From contig JALRLN010000096.1 of the NCBI GenBank assembly GCA_023254445.1, positions 1 through 5,398 on the forward strand: a stretch of 5,398 bases of DNA, read 5' to 3'. The stretch comes from Candidatus Poseidoniaceae archaeon. Lineage in GTDB: Archaea > Thermoplasmatota > Poseidoniia > Poseidoniales > Poseidoniaceae. Position 1 is the first letter of the stretch. Each line of letters begins with the position of its first letter. The translations under genes were made by a program, and so were the position numbers. This document shows, piece by piece, positions 1-5,398 of the stretch. Below the pieces are notes generated by a model. It did not search any database. It was given only the letters and a program-made list of their open reading frames with translations, and was not told the origin of the DNA.

Positions 1-276
1 AAGGTTGGTCATGTTGCCGTCCATGTACGAATGGATATCGTGTTCAAAGGTCCAGCCGCTGTTGTTTTCGACGACGGAAGCCAGCAAAGCCTTCGAGGCA
101 CCGCTGTCCGGCAACCGCGGGCCAAGGCTGACTTGCCAAGCAATGCTTTCGTTCATGCGAGCACCGTCGCTCATCAGGTCCGGCCAAGCCTCGCACATCG
201 CCTCCATGTCGGGGACTTGAGCACCCACATGTGGAAGCATGAGCAAGAGCAGGACGGGAACAACCCTGCGGAGCAT
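1..276 (-). CDS. Secreted M28-family (glutaminyl-cyclase-like) peptidase, N-terminal part, partial
   Basis: This frame reads from an ATG at 276 down to base 1 without a stop: 92 codons, with the C-terminal part off the left edge. It opens with MLRRVVPVLLLL, a short basic stretch and a leucine-rich core, with a likely signal peptidase site after VGA near residue 19. Residues about 50-92 contain LGPRLPDSGASKALL, then NSGWTFEHD and a closing MTNL. This order (GPR-x-P-x-S, helix, GW-x-x-E, then T-N-L) is the usual start of M28 zinc aminopeptidases and glutaminyl-peptide cyclotransferase-like proteins. The zinc ligands of that family lie further on and are not visible, so activity and exact subfamily cannot be judged. 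An in-frame ATG at 312 would add 12 residues (MVFKRGQATRHG). The start at 276 is preferred because it gives a normal signal peptide and lies about 28 bases from a TATA-like element with no ribosome binding site, as expected of a leaderless archaeal transcript. Confidence 0.72.
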   Translation of the reverse strand, partial: MLRRVVPVLLLLMLPHVGAQVPDMEAMCEAWPDLMSDGARMNESIAWQVSLGPRLPDSGASKALLASVVENNSGWTFEHDIHSYMDGNMTNL

Positions 277-300
277 GCCGTGACGCGTGGCCTGCCCACG

Positions 301-308
301 CTTAAATA
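301..308. promoter_or_regulatory. TATA-box-like element in the divergent gap, possibly shared by both genes
   Basis: CTTAAATA on the plus strand reads TATTTAAG on the minus strand, and both resemble the archaeal TATA consensus. It is the clearest AT-rich element in an otherwise GC-rich gap. Its centre is about 28 bases from the minus-strand ATG at 276 and about 25 bases from base 329 on the plus strand, which are normal archaeal TATA-to-start-site distances in both directions. The plus orientation fits the consensus better. No clear BRE was seen next to it. Use in both directions is inferred from spacing. Confidence 0.55.
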
Positions 309-351
309 CCATACTTGGGGAGGTCTTGATGTCGTCGCAGTGTGGCGATTC

Positions 352-357
352 GGAGGT
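352..357 (+). promoter_or_regulatory. Shine-Dalgarno site deciding the metalloprotease start
   Basis: GGAGGT lies seven bases before the ATG at 365, a good match to the anti-Shine-Dalgarno end of 16S rRNA at good spacing. A second motif, GGGGAGGT at 317-324, precedes an in-frame ATG at 329 by four bases. If transcription begins about 25 bases downstream of the TATA-like element, the upstream motif would be outside the mRNA and the one at 352-357 inside it, which favours the start at 365. Confidence 0.6.
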
Positions 358-364
358 TGTGGAC

Positions 365-3300
365 ATGTCTGAATCCTGCTCCACTCGTTCCTACAGGGCT
401 CTGGCTTTGGCCCTGCTCATGCTGCTCTCCACGACGGTGATGCCGACCGTTGCTGCTTCACCCTCTGGCGACGATGAGCCGCCTGCAACATCCCAACCTT
501 CGGATCGCCTTCCCGACGAGTGGATTGAGGCTGCATCCCTTGATGGATTCACGGGGGACTTTGCCCGACCGTACCTGCTCATTGACGAATCCGAGCCTGT
601 GGTGTCGGCGACCCCCTACCTGCGACAACAATGGGTCGAAGCCGGCCGCCCAGGGCTCGTCGAACCCGCGTCAAGCACCTCCGGACGCGCGTGCACCCAA
701 CACGTGGTCGGGGACCAATTCAACGTCCCCTCCTCGGGAGGAAGCATCTCCGTGACCGTCGCGAAGACCACGGCCAGCGTTGCATTTCTGGTACAGACGG
801 GCCGGACACTGAGTTCGACGGTGCTCCAGAACCTCGCCTCGACCTGGGACCAGACGATCTATCCCACCCTGACCACATACTACGGGAAGGATTACGGCGA
901 CGGCCGAGGTATCGCACCGCCGGACGTCGACAACAACTGCCAAGTCGAAATCGTCGTGTACGACATCGACGGCCAGTACAACATCGGCGGCTACTTTGCG
1001 CCGAGCCTCGCCTCCCAAGGCGAGATGGTCTTCGTGGACTATGCGGACATCACCTTGACGTGGGGCCGTTCCATCATCGCGCACGAACTCCAACACTTGC
1101 TGCACAACGCCCTCGATCCGTACGAGAACCTGTACATCGACGAAGGCAACGCTGACGTGGCGATCTACCTCTGCTTTGGTGCGGACAGCACGCTTCGCGG
1201 GCACGTGAACGGCTGGACTCAGGCCAGCGAGCTCTCCGTACGCTGGTGGAACCAGCGAAACGCAGACTATGGCGCGGGCTTCATGCTCATGATGTACCTC
1301 GTGGACCACCTTGGCGGTGGCCCTGCGATGCGACAGTTGGTGCAAGACAGCGCCACCGGCGGTGCAGGGATTTCCAAATTGGCCGCCGCGCCAGCAAACG
1401 GGAACGCAGGAGTGATTGGACGAACCATGGAGGAGGTCTTCGCGAACTTTTCTGTTGCCGTGACGCTGGACTCCGACCAAGGGGTCTACGGGTATTCGAA
1501 CCTCGACTTGAACCCCGCCTGCTCCAGCGGGGGCTTCTGTCGTGCACAACCTGCGGACACCAACAGCGATTGGTCGCAACCGTACTCCACCACGGGGCAC
1601 ACCATGGAAGGATGGGGCATTCGTTCGTTCAAACTCACCCCGGGCGCTGCTTCGCCCGCCCCCCTTACCCTTCGTGTGACCGGTGACCGTGCCGATTTCG
1701 ATGGCGTTGTGGTCACGAGGGCAGCCTCCGACGGGCTGTTGTCGGTGACGGACCTAAACTTCGCGTCCTCGGTTGCGACAGGCCTGGTGCCCGGCTTTGG
1801 GAACCTCACCGACGAGGTTTGGGTGATCGTCTGGCTCGCAAGCAGTGCCGCCGACTGCGATTACACCAGTTGCGGACCGAGTTATCCAACAGGGACCATC
1901 GACCTTGAGGCCGCTCGGATCACATCGCCGGCGACCATCGATACCGGGAACATCACCACCTCGGACCGTGATGGCGACGGCCTTGCCGATACCGTACAGG
2001 TGGACTTCGATGTGCTCTCCAACGCCTTCTTCGAGGACCTCGACGTTGAGGTGAACGTTCGGGACGGCTCAGGTGCCATCGTGGACGGCCTCACCACGCG
2101 GGTGGAAGCCGGAGGCGGGGAGGCCGTCACCTCTTCGGTCTGGTTCACGCCAAACATGGACGGGTTGTACAGCTTCGACCTGACCATGCGTGATGTGCTC
2201 GGCAGCCGGGTGGATGCGGTCACGAGCGGTGTGGTCAACCTGTCAAACATGGCCCCGGTTGCCGATGGTAACGTCTCCTCCAACAGGACGCTGTCATGGA
2301 ACGACGTCGCCTTCTCCGGCGACGGCTTTGATGCGTGGGGCTTGTCCTTGGAAAACAACACGCTGCCGTACTTCGACGCCCCCGTGGCCTACGCTTGGGA
2401 CTTCGGGGACGGCGAAACGAGCGGTCTGAAATCACCGGTCCGTGCATACGAACTCCTCGGCGAGTACAACATCAGCCTGCGGGTCCGGGACATCGGCGGG
2501 CGTTGGTCGGCCACGGACGTGATGAACATCACCGTGGTGGACGATACCGAACCCTTGCCTGTGCTCGCCATCAACAATCAGGTGCTTGGTGCAAGCATCA
2601 GCGTGATGGTGGATCAACGCATTTTGTTCTCCGCAGGAAGGACCACCGACAACGTGCCCACCCCCCTTCTTGAGTTCACATGGGACTGGGGTGACGGCTC
2701 GCAAGACAGCGGCTTGGGGCTCTATAGCGCCGACCACGCCTGGACGGACATCGACGGGTCCAACGAGACCTTCGACCTCATGCTCACGGTGTTTGACGGC
2801 GTGAACACCGGGGTGCTCAACCTGACCGTCGTCGTGAACAACCGCTTGCCCGTCCAGATCGAGGCTGGCCCCATTCGTACCGTCACGCAAACCCCGACCG
2901 TGATGCCGCTGGTCTTCGAAGACCTTGACGGGAGCATCACAACGTGGAGTTGGTCCTTCCCGGGTGGCGTCCACCTCGGGACGGGTCCGGTGGACCGTGA
3001 ATCCGACTTCAATACCGTCTCCGCCGGGACCTCGCAACCGACCGTGGCCTGGGAGCGCGCCGGGAACTACACCGTGCAGGTCGACGTTGTGGACGACGAC
3101 GGGGGGGCTTCGACGGCGGTCCTCGCTGTGATCGTGGAGAACCAACGGCCCACAGCGTCGTTCACCGTTCGTGAAGCATCATCGACGGTCTCTCTCGACC
3201 TGCTCTCCACAAGCATCCTGCCGGATGTCCCCTACATCTTCGATGCTCGTTCAAGCAGTGACCCAGACGGGCTTGTCGGTGACGTCAGCGACCTGACCTT

Positions 3301-4564
3301 CAATTGGTCCTTCCCCGACGGTACGTTCCAAGAGGTGGTTCAGCCTCGGTTTTCCTTCACGACGCCCGGAACCCATCGGGTCACCTTGGTCGTTGTCGAC
3401 GCAGACGGGACCGAGAGCGCACCACGGACGGTCAGTTTCGACGTGATCAATCCCGTGCCCATCATCGAAGTTCGCATCCTTGAAGCATGGCTCAACGGGA
3501 GCATGATCGACGTCTCCACGCCCTTCGACGGCGATGCTGGAACGACGGTGCTCCGGCGCACCTTTGGCAACGACGGCGACACGTACGCCATCCCTGGAAC
3601 CCTGCTGTACTTCGATTCCGACGGCACCAGGGACGGTGATGCCCGCTTCGAGGGGCGGCTCGTTCCCCTTGAGCCCTCCTCTCCGGATTGGAATGGCCTC
3701 GTGGAGTACGTCTGGGACTTCGGCGATGGAAGCGCATTGGTGCACGAGGCTTCGCCATGGCACGCCTACGCTGAACCCGGGGTCTACACGGTCACGCTGA
3801 CCGTCCGGGACGGCCACTTGACGGGCGATGTGACGCGCGCCCGCTTCACGGTTCACGTTCAAGCGGCGCCGACGATTGACCTCGTCCTCACCCCCGACGA
3901 CGCCATTGCAGGGGTGGGGGAGAACCTCGACGTGATCGTCACCTGGGCCGACTTTGACGAAGATGGCTCGCTGTGCCGTGACGACGACGTCAACGACGGT
4001 TCAATGGAAGATTGTGACACCATGATCATGTCCGGCGTGACCGTCCAGTGGGACTTCGACCTTGACACCGACGAGAACAACGATGGCGACCCCACCAACG
4101 ACTGGGTTGACCCCTTGTCCGAGGATTCTTTCCGCACCTTCGGCCTCTGGGAATCGCCCGGACGCTACACGGTTCGAATCGTGGCGTGCGACGAAACGGG
4201 CCAGTGCGACAGCCGAGATGTCGACGTTGAGGTCGCTCCAGAGGCGACGCTGCCCCCCTCCCTCTCCGATTTCTCTCGCGAGGACTGGGCTGCCTGGTTC
4301 CGCTCCCTCGGGGCAGACGCCGCGGTGTTCCTCGCGCTGGTCATGACGGCCTTGGTGCTCGGTTGGTTCGTCATGCGAACGCCCACGGAGGACGAAGAGG
4401 AGGCGACAAAGGGCGCCGAGGCGTACGCCGACGTGGAACGCGTGGAGGTCAACGGGATGATGGGCATCGACGATCACAAAGCCCCTCCCGCGCCTCGTAT
4501 TTTGCGCAAAGAGGAACGACGGGACGAGGCCAGCGGGTACATCCGCCCCCTCAGGCGACGTTGA
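365..4564 (+). CDS. Giant membrane-anchored PKD-repeat zinc metalloprotease
   Basis: Predicted 1399-residue cell-surface protease. Residues 1-31 are a signal peptide (core ALALALLMLL, cleavage after VAA). A proline- and acid-rich stretch to about residue 105 may be a propeptide. The catalytic domain (about 110-400) carries HELQHLLH at 240-247, so H240 and H244 bind zinc and E241 is the general base. DEG follows, with E260 as the likely third ligand, a gluzincin layout similar to M30 (hyicolysin-like) and M6-like secreted proteases. Beta-sandwich modules follow (about 400-628), one with a calcium-type D534-x-D-x-D538-G motif. Six PKD-like domains span about 629-1295. One transmembrane helix (about 1319-1340) precedes a charged tail ending RPLRRR. 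Fourteen N-x-S/T sequons and paired cysteines fit an extracellular location. The exact peptidase family and substrate are uncertain. The start at 365 was chosen for its ribosome binding site and signal peptide; ATG 329 would give 1411 residues. The stop overlaps the next gene by one base. Confidence 0.9.
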   Translation: MSESCSTRSYRALALALLMLLSTTVMPTVAASPSGDDEPPATSQPSDRLPDEWIEAASLDGFTGDFARPYLLIDESEPVVSATPYLRQQWVEAGRPGLVEPASSTSGRACTQHVVGDQFNVPSSGGSISVTVAKTTASVAFLVQTGRTLSSTVLQNLASTWDQTIYPTLTTYYGKDYGDGRGIAPPDVDNNCQVEIVVYDIDGQYNIGGYFAPSLASQGEMVFVDYADITLTWGRSIIAHELQHLLHNALDPYENLYIDEGNADVAIYLCFGADSTLRGHVNGWTQASELSVRWWNQRNADYGAGFMLMMYLVDHLGGGPAMRQLVQDSATGGAGISKLAAAPANGNAGVIGRTMEEVFANFSVAVTLDSDQGVYGYSNLDLNPACSSGGFCRAQPADTNSDWSQPYSTTGHTMEGWGIRSFKLTPGAASPAPLTLRVTGDRADFDGVVVTRAASDGLLSVTDLNFASSVATGLVPGFGNLTDEVWVIVWLASSAADCDYTSCGPSYPTGTIDLEAARITSPATIDTGNITTSDRDGDGLADTVQVDFDVLSNAFFEDLDVEVNVRDGSGAIVDGLTTRVEAGGGEAVTSSVWFTPNMDGLYSFDLTMRDVLGSRVDAVTSGVVNLSNMAPVADGNVSSNRTLSWNDVAFSGDGFDAWGLSLENNTLPYFDAPVAYAWDFGDGETSGLKSPVRAYELLGEYNISLRVRDIGGRWSATDVMNITVVDDTEPLPVLAINNQVLGASISVMVDQRILFSAGRTTDNVPTPLLEFTWDWGDGSQDSGLGLYSADHAWTDIDGSNETFDLMLTVFDGVNTGVLNLTVVVNNRLPVQIEAGPIRTVTQTPTVMPLVFEDLDGSITTWSWSFPGGVHLGTGPVDRESDFNTVSAGTSQPTVAWERAGNYTVQVDVVDDDGGASTAVLAVIVENQRPTASFTVREASSTVSLDLLSTSILPDVPYIFDARSSSDPDGLVGDVSDLTFNWSFPDGTFQEVVQPRFSFTTPGTHRVTLVVVDADGTESAPRTVSFDVINPVPIIEVRILEAWLNGSMIDVSTPFDGDAGTTVLRRTFGNDGDTYAIPGTLLYFDSDGTRDGDARFEGRLVPLEPSSPDWNGLVEYVWDFGDGSALVHEASPWHAYAEPGVYTVTLTVRDGHLTGDVTRARFTVHVQAAPTIDLVLTPDDAIAGVGENLDVIVTWADFDEDGSLCRDDDVNDGSMEDCDTMIMSGVTVQWDFDLDTDENNDGDPTNDWVDPLSEDSFRTFGLWESPGRYTVRIVACDETGQCDSRDVDVEVAPEATLPPSLSDFSREDWAAWFRSLGADAAVFLALVMTALVLGWFVMRTPTEDEEEATKGAEAYADVERVEVNGMMGIDDHKAPPAPRILRKEERRDEASGYIRPLRRR
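2249..4240 (+). repeat. Array of six PKD-like domains within the metalloprotease
   Basis: Six immunoglobulin-fold PKD-type repeats are recognised by a central tryptophan motif followed about 25-45 residues later by a G-x-Y/H-x-V or similar strand and a V-x-D turn. The motifs are WDFGDG (W678), WDWGDG (W773), WSFPGG (W863), WSFPDG (W981), WDFGDG (W1117) and WDFDLD (W1229). Each is followed by strands such as GEYNISLRVRD, GNYTVQVDVVDDD, GTHRVTLVVVDAD or GVYTVTLTVRD. Units range from about 85 to 135 residues. The DNA is well diverged between copies, so this is an old protein-level repeat, not a recent tandem duplication. PKD domains commonly act as spacers or binding modules in secreted proteases; here they probably hold the catalytic head away from the membrane. 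Confidence 0.85.
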
Positions 4565-5398
4565 TGGTCATGTCCAAAGGCCTCGCCTGTGCATCGCCGG
4601 CCATGGGGTCGAGGCGCCGCGTGCGTGGGGCCCTCGGCATGTGGTTTCTGCTCACCCCCTTCCTCGTGGCGATGGTCGTCGTTCCCAGCAGCGTCGCAGC
4701 GGTCGGCGTCGAAGCATGCGGAAGTGACCTTGCTGAGCCTCGGTGGAACGCGACCGTAGAGCGGTTGGCGCTCACCCCGGCGATGACGGGCTACTATTCC
4801 CCGTACGACGAGGTGTGGTTTGACGAAGACGTCGCTGTTTCAAGCGATTCGAAGGAGGCTGGCGTGGCCCTTGACCCGTCCCTTCACCCCGAAGAAGATT
4901 GGATGTCAGCATGGGGGCAGGGCAACCGAATCTCCCCGCTCACCACATCGTTGGCCACGGTGATGGGGGTGGGCAACGACAGCGCTGGCGTGTTGAGGCT
5001 CAACCTCTCTTCAGAGCATCGAACCACCTTTTGTGTGTCGTTGACAGGGGTCGATGCCGATGGTCAGGTCGTTCCCGTGAAGGCTGATGTGTATTTGCTC
5101 ACCGACGCCGAATTTGACAGGTACCGCACTTCGTACCAGAACGCCCATGGCGGCGGGTGGTGGTGGGACTCAAGCGTTGGTGAATTGCTCTCTGAGCGTG
5201 CTCCTGAGTTGCGTCGATACGATCCACTCGGATGGACGACCTACCGTGACGTTCATGCCTACGAAGGCGTGAACAGCGTAAGTTTCAGCCTGTCGTTGGA
5301 CCGGCCTGAAGTTCGGACCTCGTTCGTGGAGGGTGAATCGTGGGATTCCTTCCACCTCGTTATTGACACGTGGGACAACGGGCATGGGGCGGACATGG
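4564..5398 (+). CDS. Secreted protein of unknown family, C-terminus off the window
   Basis: The frame is open from an ATG at 4564 to the right edge (278 codons, no stop), and its ATG shares one base with the TGA of the metalloprotease gene, so translational coupling in one operon is likely. Other in-frame starts are 4570 and 4603; the last gives the neatest signal peptide (MGSRRRVRG, then a hydrophobic core, ending VPSSVAA at about residue 46 from 4564), but none has a strong ribosome binding site. I do not recognise the family. The mature part looks beta-rich, with alternating strands such as GVLRLNLSS, TTFCVSLTGVD and VPVKADVYLLTD, a tryptophan cluster GGGWWWDSS near residues 197-205, and a C-terminal HLVIDTWDNGHG. 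It has two mature cysteines and three N-x-S/T sequons. This suggests an exported beta-sandwich protein that works beside the protease, perhaps in binding or surface assembly, but that is a guess. SRRRV slightly resembles a Tat motif, yet the core is very hydrophobic, which favours Sec export. Confidence 0.85.
   Translation, partial: MVMSKGLACASPAMGSRRRVRGALGMWFLLTPFLVAMVVVPSSVAAVGVEACGSDLAEPRWNATVERLALTPAMTGYYSPYDEVWFDEDVAVSSDSKEAGVALDPSLHPEEDWMSAWGQGNRISPLTTSLATVMGVGNDSAGVLRLNLSSEHRTTFCVSLTGVDADGQVVPVKADVYLLTDAEFDRYRTSYQNAHGGGWWWDSSVGELLSERAPELRRYDPLGWTTYRDVHAYEGVNSVSFSLSLDRPEVRTSFVEGESWDSFHLVIDTWDNGHGADM

Noticed and set aside
5..372. Plus-strand open frames of 71 and 113 codons at the left edge
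   Set aside because: They overlap the minus-strand frame that has a signal peptide and an M28-like N-terminus, and their own translations show no signal or domain.
671..1600. A 309-codon open frame on the minus strand inside the metalloprotease gene
   Set aside because: It is antisense to the catalytic domain, its translation is rich in Arg, Val and His with no domain signature, and long antisense frames are expected in GC-rich coding sequence.
2432..3145. A 237-codon minus-strand open frame under the PKD region
   Set aside because: It has low-complexity His/Val/Gly-rich composition and no recognisable motif, and it lies opposite clearly coding PKD repeats. It is a shadow of the real frame.
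2390..3740. Possible DNA-level tandem repeat from the recurring TGGGACTTCGG-type segments
   Set aside because: Similarity is limited to a few codons of the conserved WDFGDG motif; surrounding DNA is diverged, so it reflects protein-domain repetition only.
4553..4572. Terminator or promoter between the metalloprotease and the downstream gene
   Set aside because: The genes overlap by one base, and no T-rich run or AT-rich box is present there.
4600..4640. Twin-arginine (Tat) signal in the downstream protein (SRRRV)
   Set aside because: The arginines are present, but the residues after them do not fit the F-L-K part of the motif, and the following core is strongly hydrophobic as in Sec signals.

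Overview
The window looks like an archaeal chromosome fragment, most likely from a marine Group II (Poseidoniia/Thermoplasmatota-type) euryarchaeon. The reasons are a TATA-box-like element in the only intergenic gap, tightly packed genes, and a very large secreted PKD-repeat protein with a C-terminal membrane anchor and a short charged cytoplasmic tail. That lineage call is inferred from protein style, not from a marker gene. Base composition is GC-rich throughout, with no obvious change between the genes.

Layout: (1) Bases 1-276, minus strand, hold the N-terminal 92 codons of a secreted protein with a signal peptide. It resembles the start of M28-family peptidases of the glutaminyl-cyclase-like type; the catalytic part lies outside the window. 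(2) Bases 277-364 are a very short divergent intergenic region with one TATA-like element and Shine-Dalgarno-like motifs for the plus-strand gene. (3) Bases 365-4564, plus strand, encode a 1399-residue cell-surface zinc metalloprotease: signal peptide, gluzincin-type catalytic domain (HELQH plus a downstream DEG), beta-sandwich modules, about six PKD-like domains, one transmembrane helix and a cytoplasmic tail of about 59 residues. (4) From base 4564 to the right edge, overlapping the previous stop codon by one base, runs a second secreted protein of unknown family (278 codons visible, no stop in the window).

All three genes appear to encode exported proteins, and two have peptidase features. 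The simplest reading is a small locus for extracellular or cell-surface protein degradation, in which a membrane-tethered protease and a secreted M28-like peptidase act on peptides outside the cell. The downstream protein is probably co-expressed with the protease; its role cannot be told from sequence. No RNA genes, mobile elements, CRISPR arrays or convincing terminators were seen, and no stretch longer than 300 bases lacks a gene.
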